This document shows, piece by piece, positions 49,818 to 62,134 of a stretch of DNA of 64,000 bases. The DNA comes from Liolophura sinensis (lineage: Eukaryota; Mollusca; Polyplacophora; Chitonida; Chitonidae), in NCBI RefSeq assembly GCF_032854445.1, contig NC_088307.1, positions 7,144,017 through 7,208,016 of the forward strand. The letters run 5' to 3'. Position 1 is the first letter of the stretch. Each line of letters opens with the position of its first letter. The notes under the pieces are model-generated. The model saw only the letters and a program-made list of their open reading frames with translations, made no database searches and was not told where the DNA came from. Position numbers and translations under genes: made by a program.

Positions 49818-50513
49818 ATAATCAGACGGATTTTGAAGCTGTTCCTCCAGCTGAAACTATTGCCAACATTCACAAATTCATCATCTTGTTTTTGTAACAT
49901 TGTTGTAGATTGTTTTTGTAGCATTGTTGTTTGTTGTATGAATTCAAAGTACTATTGTATGACCTTGAACTTTGGCTAATTGTGGTGTGTTGCATTTTGA
50001 AGACGTAGTTTGAATGTTATGTTTCAATGTTTTTTTTTCTTTCTGTACATAAGTGATGTAAATTTTTCTGTTTTAACATAAATAAAAGTGTAAAGTTGTG
50101 CCTACTAGTTGAAAATCAATAGCCTGGGTACTTCCTTACAGGGTGGTCAGCGTAAGGGCTTAAGTACACACCCAATACCAGTCAGTCCAGTGTCAGTAAA
50201 CTGCACACTGACATGGGGGTGGGGGTGGGGGTTGGGGGGTGTCATGTCTGGTGTCAGCATGGCATTTCATGGAGGCACAGCTGTAAACTTGTCAATATCG
50301 CAACGCATATCTGGAAAGGAAACCGCTGGCAATCAGTTTTATGAGTGGAGGAAATTGGATTGCTCAGGAAAAACCACTGACCTTTGATAGGTTACTGACT
50401 GGTGACACTCTTATGTTCACACCATGTGGGTGGGTGACAAGTTATCTTCAATAAAAATTGACAAGCAACATGAAAGATCCCACAGGGGCCTTTGTGGGTG
50501 AGGGGGTTAGTGT

Positions 50514-50741
50514 GGCTGAACGGGTTTGTGTGCCAGTGTGGCGCAATCACCCAGGAGTCTCTCAACAATGTAGTTGCACATGCTGGCTTCCTCTCTGGCT
50601 GTATGTGGGATGGCCTGCAACCTGTGGATGGTTGTGGATTTGCCCTGGTCTCTGCCCGGTTTCCACCTACCATAATGCTGGTCATATAAGAGAAGTATTC
50701 TTGAGTACAGCATAAACCACCAATCAAATAAATAAATACAC
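50514..50741 (+). mobile_element. SINE-A, diverged copy
   Basis: Body 'acatgctggcttcctctctg', 'ctctgcccggtttccaccta' and 3' end 'aaaccaccaatcaaataaat' are recognisable. The head is degenerate ('ggcgcaatcacccaggagtc'). It is inserted in family C sequence. Confidence 0.8.
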
Positions 50742-51486
50742 AAAGCAGGTGAATGTACAAATTCCCTGCCCAAAGCCAGTTTTGAACCTGCACCTGGTGT
50801 GTGCTAACCATTGAATAGCAAAAGGTCACACGAGCCCCTGTTGAGCACTTATTGTCACCACAGCCACAGAAATAATGAAACAGCTTGGGAATTCTAGCCA
50901 TTGAAAGGCAAGAGTTTTGACCAGAAACTCTGACATAAAGCTGCAGCCAACCCAGGAGACAAACCTCCTCAATTAAGAGTTTCTGCTGAATTAGCTAGGA
51001 CTGGATTTGACTCCGCTACCTTACAGCTGTGACAGCATTTCATGTTCAAGTGCCAATCCCTCAATGACCAATTTCTGTCCACAATGAAGTCTTTCCACAC
51101 CTTCACTTGTAAACACATGGAAAGAAAATTAAAGTTGTCAAATAACAAATTAGAGCCTTTATTATTTGATAGGGTGTTCACCTTATTTTCAGGCTTAAAC
51201 TCGCTTAAATTTAAGACAGAAAACTGTGTACATGTATCCACGTAGCCAAAATTGTGCTCATGATGACGAAGAAGGGGAGATAATCAGATAAAGCTGAAGG
51301 GAGAGATAAGCCCCATCCTCTCCCGACCATTACAAAAAAAAATCAAACATGGGCATGACTTCTTACCAAAGAAAAGGAGTTGAAAATAAATAACACAGAA
51401 TTGCATCTATTACCTCACTATATCAATATAAACATTCCCATTTGCATTGCCCGTTTGTATTTCCAAATGAACATTAGTACACGTGA

Positions 51487-51635
51487 TATTTATTTATTTA
51501 CTTGATTGGTGTTTAATACAGTACTCAAGAATATTTCATTTATACGATCGCAGCCAGCATTTTGGTGAGAGGAAACCCAACAGAGCCCGGGGGAAACCCA
51601 CAACCAGTTGCAGGTTGTTGGCAGACCTGTACGTG
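51487..51635 (-). mobile_element. SINE-A, head-less copy
   Basis: 'tttatttatttacttgattg' through 'ctcaagaatatttcatttat' and 'cagagcccgggggaaaccca' to 'ggttgttggcagacctgtac'. Confidence 0.85.
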
Positions 51636-52121
51636 CTTTAGTTGTTGTAGCACTAAACACACACCCTCATAATATTGTGAGCTGGCTTAGAAGTATATGG
51701 AACGGGGATACAGGGCACTTATTTGAAACGAACGATGTTTTCTGTTTCATAACCTCGTAACATTCACCTGAGAAACATTTAAGTGCAGATTTGTCGGCTT
51801 GGTATTCTGTCAGGTTCATAGTTTTACTCCTTTATATCAAAGTGTGCTGGATATGCTGGAGGAACAATTTGGTGTTAACTTTCAAGATAATGATTGTGTA
51901 ATTTTATTTCAAAGCTCCATTTTGACAGTGTAAGACAATCAGATCAGATGAAAGTCCTCAAAACTGGAGCACACAAAAGCTGACGAAGACGTTTGAGCCC
52001 ACATCTGTCATTCTTGGAGCATTCAATGTGTTGACAAATACATCACATACTCATAGTCAGGGGACAGTACTCTTCCAAAAGCCGTTGCACCAGTGTTATG
52101 CACATTTATGATCATGGTCAC

Positions 52122-52335
52122 ATACCCTAAAAGACCTAAAATTTCGCCCACAAAAGTGCATTTAGAGAGGTAAATAAATGTTACAAAATATTGCTTTGGT
52201 TCTGAACCTTACAATTTGCCAGTAGAATATCATCCCATGTTCTAGACAAACCTCAAAACACCTTTCTAAAATCAATAGAATTAGGAAAAATGGGCAAGTT
52301 AGTCATGGACGAAATTTTGGGGTCATTTAGGGTAT
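52122..52335. mobile_element. MITE-F, best copy (214 bp)
   Basis: The ends are inverted repeats: 'ataccctaaaagacctaaaa' at the left and, read backwards, 'ataccctaaatgaccccaaa' at the right. Other copies lie at 418, 7589 and 13266. No coding sequence is present. Confidence 0.8.
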
Positions 52336-52404
52336 CTCTGACTATGTCACATTACGCTAGATACATTTTTGTGGCTTCTGATACAGGCCTCTCATAGCTT
52401 TATG

Positions 52405-52496
52405 GCAGTTTCCACCCACCATAATACTGGCGGTCGTTGTATAAGTGAAATATTCTTGAATATGGCGTAAAACACCAATCAAATAAATAAATAAAT
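52405..52496 (+). mobile_element. SINE-A, 5'-truncated copy
   Basis: 'agtttccacccaccataata' 'ctggcggtcgttgtataagt' and 'ggcgtaaaacaccaatcaaa' with an AAATAAATAAATA tail. It lies just beyond the PSMD5 stop codon. Confidence 0.9.
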
Positions 52497-52641
52497 AGCT
52501 TTATGACACAATATGTATCAGCGATAATAATGAGAAACTGTGAACGCACATCTTGGATTGCTCAGAAGAAAATTTTTATGTCACTGAGACACTATTTCTG
52601 CTGCAGTTTAAGCATGTGTGAAGCTGCAGAACAGACCACCC

Positions 52642-55600
52642 TTAACTGCCGCCTTCAATGGCCACTTCTGTCTGAGCCTTCACATAGAACGGTCCCTCAT
52701 TGTAATATTCTTTCACACTGATGTAGAACGGCCGCCCCAGCGTCTCCTTGGTGGTCGGAGACTCAGCGAGCATCCGCACAGTCTCAAACTTCGCCTCCTT
52801 CCCTTCCTTCTCGTGTTCTGTGGTCCGATCCAGCAAGTACTCCTTAAAGCCCGGGTCAGAGTTCATTAGTTTCTGTCCCCAAACCTGTAGCGCTAAGGCT
52901 TGGTAAACACTGTGGGTAGCACACCTCAAGTCAGGGAAGGGCTGCCGACTAAGGGACATCAAGACTTCAAAAGGTTTGGGAGCCATATGTTGGAACCAGC
53001 TCTCCGTCAGGGCCAGTAACTCTGTTGTCTGGTCCGCAAGCTGAGAAATAACATAATGAATTAGTAAGAATGCTCATGGGATTTGAAGGATTTAACACAT
53101 AGGGAACAGGAAGTGAGTTCTAGGAAGCACCACAGCAATGGGGACCTTCAAAATTAATGAATAATGTAAGTAATAACAGTTTAAAGTCTTTAACACTAGC
53201 ACCACCTCACGGAATTCAAAAATATGCAAACATATGCCCAACATTCTTAACCTGATGGTGTTTCAAGTCAACGTTCAACATTGGCAACGGTACTATACCC
53301 AGCTCCAAGAACAAATTTATTTGATTGACGTTTTAAGCTGACTCAAAAATGTTTCAATCACACAATAACAGCCAAGATTATGGTGGGAGGAAATGCCCAG
53401 AGCCTGAGGGAACAACCACCTGCAGGATGTCAGCAGACATTCCCACAACCAGAGAATAAGGCAACACGAGCTTGACCTGAGCAGGACTCACTTTGGTGAG
53501 AGGCTCTTAAATCTTTGTGATGTGCTATCATGCTAACCACTTAACCCATCCCTCCAATATGAAAGGCGGTAATGTTGTTTTGTTCACCAATAGATAAATA
53601 ATACAGATAAACAAGATTACAGAGGCTACTATGTGCTCAATACCTCTAAAGTCATGAGAGCAGCAAAAGCATGGAGAGCTTTCACTCTGATATCAGCAGG
53701 CGAGTCTTTGATAATCACCCCCAACTGTCTGACAGCCTTGTTCATTGTGTCTCCTGTGAACAAAATGAATTATTATTTTATCTGGCTGAGATTTTACAAT
53801 GCATTAAAGTTTATTATACCTCAGAAGGATTCTTGGTTTCCATTGGTCTATATACATTGTCACGATATTCAGGAGTACATGACGTACAACGATAATGCGC
53901 CCAAGCAAGGCAAATGTCATCCTCAGAAAGCAATAACTCACGTTCACTAGGCAATAGCCAACAATGTTACACTAACAGCCAATGACCTTGTACTCTTATT
54001 CTGCTGAAATTATCTCCCTTTGTAAATTCTTGACAAGTGATGAATGATCTAAAGAATGAATGGTTGACAACATGTTAGAATCAGGGAACCTGTATGCTTC
54101 CAACATGAGAATAAAAACATTCTATTCAAAAAGAGAAAAAAACCCATCAAAAGATGGATGCTATTGAAAGCAGCTATTTTCTGGTAGATGACTAGCACTT
54201 GCTGTTGAACATCTATGTCAAATCTGGTGTAAACTGAGACAAAATCTGGTAGGAAACCATGATTTCACTGATAAAACAGAAAAGATCAGATATCCAACAT
54301 GCTATTGTAACAGGTTCCCTGAACTGCACTTAGGCAAACTAAATACATGTAATAATGGCAAACGGACGGGCGGATGCCAATAGCTTTAACAATGCCTATA
54401 GGCTAATTTTGGTCCAGGGGTAAACATCACGTGAGAATTTTAACTGGAAGTTTTTCTAATAAAGAGCACGCAATCTTTATTTATTCATTTATTTCATTGA
54501 TGTTTTACGCCATACTCAAGAATATTTTGCTTATACGACTGTGTCCAGCATTATGGTGGAAAAAAAACCTGGCTGAGCCTGGGGAAATCCCACAACCATC
54601 CACGGGTTGTGGCCAGACCCTCCCACATACAGCCAAAAGGGGAAGTCAGCATGAGCTGGACTCACAGCAACTGCACTGGTGAGAGGCTCCTGGATCATTG
54701 CACTGTGCTGGCACACTAACTACCTCACCCATGGAGGCCCTGCAATCTTTATTTACAACTGTTTTATTATTGTATCTCTGATATGATTCTGAACTGGCAT
54801 AACACACAAAACTTCTAAAACACTGACCTAATTTTTCCAGAGCCTGCTTGCCTTCCATTTCTCTTCCCACAAATCCAATTGTTTCCACTGCGACAGCTTT
54901 CAGTGTGACATCACTGCTGCTAAGCAGGTCAAACACCAGTGACATAAATGTGGGGTACTTCTCAAACACCTCCTTGGGATGGAAGCGTGCAATGTTCCCA
55001 AACACTTTGATTAACCCTGTGAAGTAGAAAATATTGACTTGAAGCAATCATGCATGTAATGTGAGAACTGTAATTCTTCAAACTTTTTGCATGTTTGTAA
55101 GACAGTTTTTAAGCATATTCTGTGGGCATTATTCTGTGCAGTCTGATAATATCATCCTTTTTGTGAAACCTCCAAAAATCAAATTAAAAATGAGCATCAA
55201 ATTGCCCTGAAAGTTGCTCTTTTACATGCGAAAAGGATGAGGGATTAGGGTATGTTTAGGGGTACACGATCATAGCCTGCTTTATGTCACCAATCATGGA
55301 ACCAGAAATTTATTTGTATGATCTCATCCTGGTAGTACCTGAATTGTATAGCTGTGGAAATGCTTGTTTTATTAAAATAATCCTATTTAAAGCAAGAATG
55401 TTGTTTTATCTTACTGCAATGTGTTCTTGTAATGAGCCACTCATTAAGCTAGTTGCCAACTGGTCCTGAAAAAATCCCTTCACCTTTTGGTCCAATTGAA
55501 CTTTATACTTGCATAAGGGAAGAGTTAATTCCCTTGGATACATCTGTGCAGTTTGTAAGGGTTTTTCTTCTGCAAAACTTTTTGGACATATTTTGCTGAT

Positions 55601-58600
55601 GATCAAGTTCGCTTAGAAACCCCACTGTATTAAGGTAATTCAAACTACCATGCGTTTGGATAGTAATGACCTTTTGTTGTAGTTTATTTTACGAGAGCTA
55701 TAAATCATCAGTCTTTCTAGGCTGTGCTTCTGAGAGAGGCTTGAGGGCATATGTAGAGGTTTAAAATACCGCAGTCCTGGCAGTTCAACAAACAGTTCAC
55801 TGCCTAAGGCATCATGCATGCCTGGGAGAACTGAGAGAGGGGTAGCCCTAAACTGCCAGCATGGCATAACTGTAATTGTTCTTTATAGTTTAAAGTCATG
55901 AATAGAGAAATTGTATGTTTCTTGGTTATCACTTTGTCAACTAAACTCAGCTGCTCTCGTTACACTTATTTCTGGATCTTAGAATGTAAAGTTGGCTCTC
56001 TCAAACTTTTTTTGTTTTGAAACAATGATTTGGACTAACATTAAGTTTTAACCTCTTCAACAAAAGAAGGGTCATTGGACAGACCCGGCGTAGCTGTCTT
56101 CAGGTTTTGTCTTAGCATGAAATTTGCAAAGGGAGATGCTACAAGATTATGTTTTAACGTCATTAAAATGTTTAGCACATCATCAAACTGAATTACTGAA
56201 TTACTAACTACTGAATTAGGAAACCTGACCCGCATGGACTGGCTTTTGTCTTCTTCACTTTATCTTCACACACGACAGGTACTATTATGCTGGCATTACC
56301 AACATTCACATTAATGAAAGCTGCCATTGTTTCTTTAGTCAAAATGTGAACAGATATACTGGTATTTGGGGTCTGGGTGCCAGTCTGAGCATGTGATTTG
56401 ACCTAGCGACGACGTGTTTACTTTATCAAACATCTGTTTTCATTAAATTCTACATTGCAAAGAAAATTTCTATCTGCAGTATTAAATTTGCAGGAAAAAC
56501 ATTTGAAAAACAGAAAATACCAAGAAAAAAGTGAAGAAAGCAGAAAGCAGTATAAGCTGGGCACTTAAAAGGCACCAGTGCTCATTTAAAATGTGATTGT
56601 GGGTTACCACCTGGTAGGAGACCGACCCCGATGGCTCAGTTAGTAGAGCGTCCGCTTCGGGTGGTAAATCCAGGGTCAATCATGGGTCAGGTCACAGCTA
56701 AGACCTTAAAAGAGGAAGTTGTAGCTTCCTTGTTTGGCATTCAGCAATAAGGGGATAGTGCAATGACTGGTTGACCCATATCAGTAGAATGGCTCGGGCG
56801 AGACAGCTTACTTGAATTCGGTAAGTCGTCTCAGTGAAGAAGCACTAGATAAAAGAGCGGTGGAAATCTGTCTTGCAACAAGGAGGCACATTTCATGCAC
56901 TTTAAGGACTCCTTCTTTGTCACATGACTGAAAAATTGTTAAGTACGACTTTAAACCCTTAGCACTCACCTGGCAGGAGAAGGCTTCCCATTGGGTCTTC
57001 GTCCATCTTTCCCATCATGTTCTCCAGCTTACTGATGACACCCTGCTGGTCGAGATAGTGTAGTCCGTGCTGGACGGAGGCCAGGTCAGTGAGGAGCTCC
57101 AGGCAGTTGAGCTGGACAAGGATATCGTCCTTGTACAGGTCATTGATGATCTGTGTGAGCAGGCCAGACTGACAGCTGTGCTCCAGACCAAGGGGAGACA
57201 ACTTGCACACATCCACTACAAACTAACAACAGGGGAGACAACTTGCACACATCCACTAAATACTGACAACATAACAGTCCTGACTGAATGAAACTTGGAT
57301 TTGCAGGCTAAAGATGTGTCCTAAGATATATAGGAACCAAAAAGCTTCTCAGTTTTTTTCTTGAAGCATAAAATGGCTTTAAACTACAGCTTTCCTAAGG
57401 AGCTAGCAATTTATTACATTGCCAGCAGCTGTAATGCCAACAGTGATAGCTGTTAACTCTACTCTGTGAGGTGGGCGAATGAATTATCGATGAAAATATG
57501 CAAATTTATTTATCTGATTCGTGTTTTATGCCATAGTCAAGAATATTTCATTTATACAACGGTGACAAAAATTACGGTGGAAGAAAATCGGCCTAGGATA
57601 AACCCACAACTGCAGGTTGCTGCAAGACCTTTCCACATCACGATTTCACAGGAAGCCAGCATGACCTTCATTACCTTCCCCTTTTGGGGGCAAATTATTT
57701 GGGAATAAAAGCCTTACAACAAAAATCTAAATGACTATAGTCCTTCATGCATGTGTAGACACCTGAACTTACCTTAAAGACACGGTAACGACAGGTATCA
57801 TTCTTTTCGAGGACCTCCTGTAACCTACTGAAAACCTGTCCATGGTAAATGGCATGTAACCCTTCTTTCGTTTTACCTTCAAGAAACAAGGAAAGCCATT
57901 AGAACATCTACCACCAGGATTCTTACTTAACATCCAAAGTACATAATAAGTGAATTATTTTGGAGTATATCAATCAAATGAACAAACAGAATCTTTTCAG
58001 CTGTACTATGCATTACAATATTTCTTTTCAATTTTGGGACACCTGGTCTGCCAATTTAAGCCAATATATACATGCAATTCCAGCAGGAATACAGAGTTTC
58101 TTTTTTTCTTGCATGCTTAGACCATCTAATGGGCATATTTGTATCTTCACTTCTCTAAAAGGCTTATAAACTTTCAACACTACTAATATCTGTCCCAAAT
58201 TTTAGAAGAATTAGGGTATTCCTTTCCCCACTATCCTTCTGCACCATTCCCAAACATACAGCCAGGCCTCATCCCATCTCATCCATGTTCCTGCTGGCTC
58301 AGCTTTACATAGTAGATGAACCTGACTGGACCCCTTTACCACTTCCAGCTCGTCATCAGCCAGAAGCTGGGTGGATAACAGTCAATAAGGTCAGGGTGTT
58401 CATCAACTGGCAGACACACCCATCCCCTTCGAAGCCCCCAGAGTGTCTCCCAGCAAATATATAGGAGAAAATAAAAATATAGGAAAATATAGGAATTTCT
58501 TCCTAAATATATAGGATAATATATGAAACTCCAGACATATAGTTGTTTAATGCCATATTCAAGAATTTTTCAGATATACAATGGTGATCAGTTAATGAAA

Positions 58601-61600
58601 CTGGTAGATCACCTGCAAGTTCTTACGCAATGTGACACCATTAATAAGGCTGTGCAATCCGTCCATGCTGTCACACCAGCGTCGTCAACTACTTATTGTC
58701 ACCAATGTCCTTTGAACACCAAGGAATCAAGAAATCGAGGATTCAAACCACTAGATTACATAGTACACCTACTAGCCTACATACCATACAAGAGACATAG
58801 GAAGGAAATGAAACATGATAGGTCAAAAGTTGGGGGAGGGTGTAGGGGTCCAGGAAAGCTCTTGGATCCTATATAGACGTACACACGTTTCACTGTGTTT
58901 TAAGAGAGAAAAATCGACATGTAGGTTGTGATTTTACATGTAAGTTCTCACTTTCTGTTAAAATATGCGCAATGTCAGTTGTAAAATATTTACTCAAACA
59001 GTGCATGTGGATAAAGTGAATAAGGTTAATTTAACACTGACCAGAGTAACTAGCCTGTAGCTAGCTCAGTAGAGAGGGGATGGGGTCATACAAAAGCAAG
59101 CGGAACGACTATCCCAGTCAATTATAGGTGAAGGAGACCCGTTCTACAGACCAATATGGAGGGGGGAAACTGGGAAGAGCCTGGGGGGAAACCTACGATC
59201 ATCCGCAAGTTGCTGGCAGAGGCCTTTCAGAGGAATAGACGTATATGTTAAATATTTGTTTTCACTGCATTTGAATGCTGAGTTACACTGAAACATTTTG
59301 CAAATTTACAAAATTTCAGACACCTACCTTTTTCATAAGTCAGAATAAAAAAAAATTCCCTATCAACCTACTTTTTTCCAAAGGGGTTGGGTTACCCTCC
59401 AACAATTAATTTTTTTAAGGATGGCCTCATGCAAGTATTAAAGAAGTTTTTGAGCAAGGTGTTAAACAACAATCAAATAAATAAACAAATAAATAGTACA
59501 TATTGGGAGGCAAAGTCTGGAATTTTTTAAATTACGGGAAGCACTTTGCCTTGTGGTTTACATGTATGCAAGAACACTGAACATTTTTAGTTGAATTTGG
59601 ATTAAAATGTACTAAGTAAGCATACCAAAATGCATTACTGCAAATGCTCTTGATTTATTTATTTATTTGATTAGTGTTTTACACAGCACTCAAAAATATT
59701 TCATTTATGCTATGGCGACCAGCATTATGGTAAGAGGAAACCTGGCAGAGCCTGGAGGAAAACACAACCATTCCAAGGTTGCTGGAAGACTTTGGCACGT
59801 GGAGAGAAAGCCAGCATGAGCTGGACTCACAGCAATCACACTGGTGAGAGGCTTCAGGGTCATTGTGCTAGCCAATCAGGCACAGAGGCCACTCAACAAT
59901 TCTCTTTTAATGCTCTTTCTTGAATGCTCTCTATGCCAAATGTTAGAAACTGTTACTTCAACCTAAGATTAGTATAGTATAGTCACATTCCCCTTACTGG
60001 CAATAATTGCTATTTGATGTAAATGTCAGGGTGTGAGATAAGCTCATGTAGCCTACATGTACCTTGTACATGAAAACTAAAAAGCAGCATACAGATAGAC
60101 AGCGAACAAATTTTGAGTTGATTTTTAAAGGAAATGTAAGAGGTTTTCAACAAATATAGGAAAATATAGGAGGGTCTGAAACATATAGGAAAATAAAGGA
60201 AATAAAGGAACACTCTGAGGCCTGCCCTCTTATTCCCTCGTATTATATATTCCTCTTTAGTACCTAGCTGTAGGAGAGCCTGACTGGCTGCCTTGGCCAC
60301 TTCTAGGCTGTCATCAGCCAGTAACTGGGTGGTCGTCAGCAGAAGGTCTTCGTTATGGGCCAGGTCATCTGGACAAGCCTCTCCACACCGAGTCAACTAT
60401 GGACAAAGTTAGGACACTGATTCATGGGCTAGCAGACTGTACCTAGTAACACTGGACCTTACTTCAAACGGGGCTCACACTGTTAAATACAAAACTTTAT
60501 ATAGACTACTACAAAGTATATTTCTTAAGAGACACACTCAAAAAATTTTTTTTAGACACAGGCAATCTGTTTGTTTGAAGTTTAACATTGCTTTCAACAT
60601 CATTTCAGTCATACCATGATGGTGTCTCCTTGTAGCAGACAACATGATTATTGGCTGTGCTGCCTGACTAAAACACAATGCTGAAACACCAGGCATAACG
60701 CTCCACCCAGTCACACTATACTAACACCAGGCTGAAAAGTATTAGGTTTATTCCTCTTATGCTGAGTTCCAAAAGAGGTAAACTGAGGTTATTGATGGTG
60801 CAGTCTAAGGTGGGACTCGAACATTGAATCCCAAATCTACTGTTTAAAAGGCAGACGCTCTTTCCACTATGTCATCTTAGACGGTGTCATGTTCAAGGGT
60901 AAAGAAATAAATAATGTTCATAATTTATCTGATTTAGGTACATGTACTATGCAATGAAATTGGATTAGAACCATATCAGTGGGAATATTCTCTGACAATT
61001 ATATGTCTGAGTACTTTATCGTAGATGATGGACAATGCCAGATCTATGAATACATCTGTTAATACACCGTACTGTGTTTCAGAGGGTACATATACATATA
61101 AATAAAGGTGCGTCAATATTACCTCACATATATATGACTACATACTTTACCATGGACCTACCTATCAATTTATAGGTTTATAAATCGTATTTGAGTAGAG
61201 CACAAGTATAACGAAATCAAGTTGTGTCTACATTATCAAATATTTGTATGGCAGCATACTTTACCATGGACAATGCCAGAAGTTTGACTGGTTTGAGTGG
61301 ATGAGCCAACCCTCTCTTCATCTCACTCTGGAAGTTGATGTAGATAGCCTGAGGATTTAAACCATCCAGAAGTCGTCCTAGCACATCACAGCTCACCTGT
61401 AACAGCTCGCTGAAATAGCCACAAGAAAACAGCTTACATGTCATTTCACAATGACTTATCATTTCAGAAACCTTGAAAGACAAGGCAACACATAATGTAA
61501 CAGTTATTTAACAGCATCAACAGCCGCTGTTTTCCAATGTGCTTGACAGGCATTTATTTTCATAACTTGTTATATGAGAATTCACACTAGAAATCGAGAA

Positions 61601-62134
61601 GTAATGCAGGCTGTTTAACAATGAAGTTAAAAGGTTTACTTTGTTCCACTGTTCTTTCTGGAATTGACCAACTCGACTTTTCATTCAATGATCAAACCTT
61701 GAGACAGCCAACTATCAGAAGTTGTTGAAAGAAAATGTTTAATATAATTGATATAATTTTCACAATGTACAGCTAAAGAAGTGGGTCAACCGCAAACAAA
61801 TGCAGCACCATAAACTTTACATCTTCACCAATGGATCCAATGGAACATCACAATGAATGAATGCTGAAACAGAACATGGAGGCCATTTACATGGCTTCAT
61901 ATAATGTACATGATGTTGTTGTTGCATGATAACGCAGAAATCGAAAGTGTCTTACCCGTCGTCTGTGTTTAAACAATCAAAGACACTTCCAAACGACACG
62001 TTGGGCACTACATCTTTTAAACTGCTCGGTGGCGTTGCAAAAATTAATAGCTTAAGTTCCTCTAGTACTGACAATGGCTCGTTGGAAGCTGGCAAAGCAT
62101 CTAGCAGACGGCAAATTTTGTCAACAGTGGCCAT
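52642..62134 (-). CDS. PSMD5, 26S proteasome assembly chaperone (S5b/Hsm3 family), eight exons
   Basis: Coding exons, in transcript order, are 61956-62134, 61265-61409, 60264-60396, 57773-57876, 56970-57222, 54828-55016, 53644-53753 and 52642-53040. All have GT/AG borders and agreeing phases. They total 1512 nt, or 503 residues plus stop, against 504 in human PSMD5. Conserved stretches include 'LLTQIINDLYKDDILVQLNC', 'AVAVETIGFVGREMEGKQAL', 'LTESWF' and 'QPFPDLRCA'. The end 'EGPFYVKAQTEVAIEGGS' aligns with the human C-terminus. The family is an ARM/HEAT-repeat chaperone that binds the ATPase-ring subunit Rpt1 during base assembly and is absent from the mature proteasome. The start MATVDKICRLL fits the family; the frame is open to a further ATG 56 codons upstream (62302). 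Its introns hold many SINEs and MITEs. The splice sites of exon 5 are remodelled (see separate entries). Confidence 0.96.
53315..53558 (-). mobile_element. Old SINE-A copy in a PSMD5 intron
   Basis: A diverged full-length copy: 'atttatttgattgacgtttt', 'gattatggtgggaggaaatg' and 'cacgagcttgacctgagcag', then 'tttggtgagaggctcttaaa'. Confidence 0.75.
54484..54742 (-). mobile_element. Full-length SINE-A with a 13-bp target-site duplication
   Basis: 'caatctttattta' occurs at 54471-54483 and again at 54743-54755, flanking a complete SINE-A. The head end reads 'ctacctcacccatggaggcc' on the plus strand. The duplication fixes the element's ends, so the head starts 'cagggcctccatgggtg' on the minus strand. 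Confidence 0.92.
55068..55250 (+). mobile_element. MITE-G, best copy
   Basis: The inverted ends are 'gtaattcttcaaactttttg' and, read backwards, 'taatccctcatccttttcgc'. The interior matches four other copies in the window. It lies in a PSMD5 intron. Confidence 0.75.
56621..56966 (+). mobile_element. SINE-B inserted at the PSMD5 exon 5 donor site
   Basis: The head reads 'gatggctcagttagtagagc' 'gtccgcttcggg' and the tail 'gtacgactttaaacccttag' 'cact'. The element is flanked by 'cacctggtaggag' (56608-56620) and 'cacctggcaggag' (56967-56979), a 13-bp target duplication with one mismatch. The duplicated sequence is the last 10 nt of exon 5 plus GTG of the donor on the minus strand. Confidence 0.9.
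57191..57270 (-). repeat. 40-bp tandem duplication over the PSMD5 exon 5 acceptor
   Basis: Two 40-bp copies, both starting 'aggggagacaacttgcacac', lie at 57191-57230 and 57231-57270. On the minus strand each contains a potential acceptor: GTTGTTAG in the proximal copy and GTTGTCAG in the distal one. Use of the distal copy adds 40-43 nt and shifts the frame. The proximal one yields the family-matching sequence. Confidence 0.93.
57503..57664 (-). mobile_element. Old SINE-A, head-less copy
   Basis: 'tttatttatctgattcgtgt', 'tcaagaatatttcatttata' and 'aaacccacaactgcaggttg' then 'ggaagccagcatga'; strongly diverged. Confidence 0.75.
58321..58420 (-). pseudogene. Decayed duplicate of PSMD5 exon 3 inside intron 3
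   Basis: The first 54 bp match the 3' part of exon 3 at about 80% identity without gaps. Read in the exon 3 frame they give QLLADDELEVVKGSSQ, against QLLADDSLEVAKAASQ in the true exon. Further upstream the match needs a 2-nt gap, which breaks the frame, and no intact splice-site pair is evident. It lies downstream of the real exon 3 in the same intron. Confidence 0.75.
58530..58770 (+). repeat. Dispersed repeat family C copy
   Basis: 'gtttaatgccatattcaaga' 'atttttcag', 'tgtcacaccagcgtcgtcaa' and 'cttattgtcaccaatgtcc' occur in family order. Confidence 0.65.
58771..59649. other. PSMD5 intron stretch with SINE-A pieces
   Basis: A SINE-A body piece lies at 59158-59232 ('gggggaaactgggaagagcc', 'catccgcaagttgctggcag') and a tail piece at 59440-59495 ('caatcaaataaataaacaaa'). 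Nothing else was recognised. Confidence 0.5.
59650..59893 (-). mobile_element. Full-length SINE-A in a PSMD5 intron
   Basis: It runs from 'tttatttatttatttgatta' through 'ggaaacctggcagagcctgg' and 'gccagcatgagctggactca' to 'gtgctagccaatcaggcaca' 'gaggcc'. Confidence 0.85.
60570..60885 (-). mobile_element. SINE family D copy in a PSMD5 intron
   Basis: 'gaagtttaacattgctttca', 'atttcagtcataccatgatg' and 'ggcagacgctctttccacta' match the family D order seen at 31022-31360. It is strongly diverged. Confidence 0.6.

Larger units (their letters stand above)
47500..52121. other. Intergenic region between the receptor gene and PSMD5
   Basis: It contains a 451-bp direct duplication, an assembly gap, family C pieces at 50335-50510 and 50742-50830, and SINE-A copies. 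No coding sequence could be supported in 48650-50330 or 50840-52120. Confidence 0.5.

Noticed and set aside
49397-49979. Reading frames across 49397-49979
   Set aside because: They run through 200 N and show no protein features.
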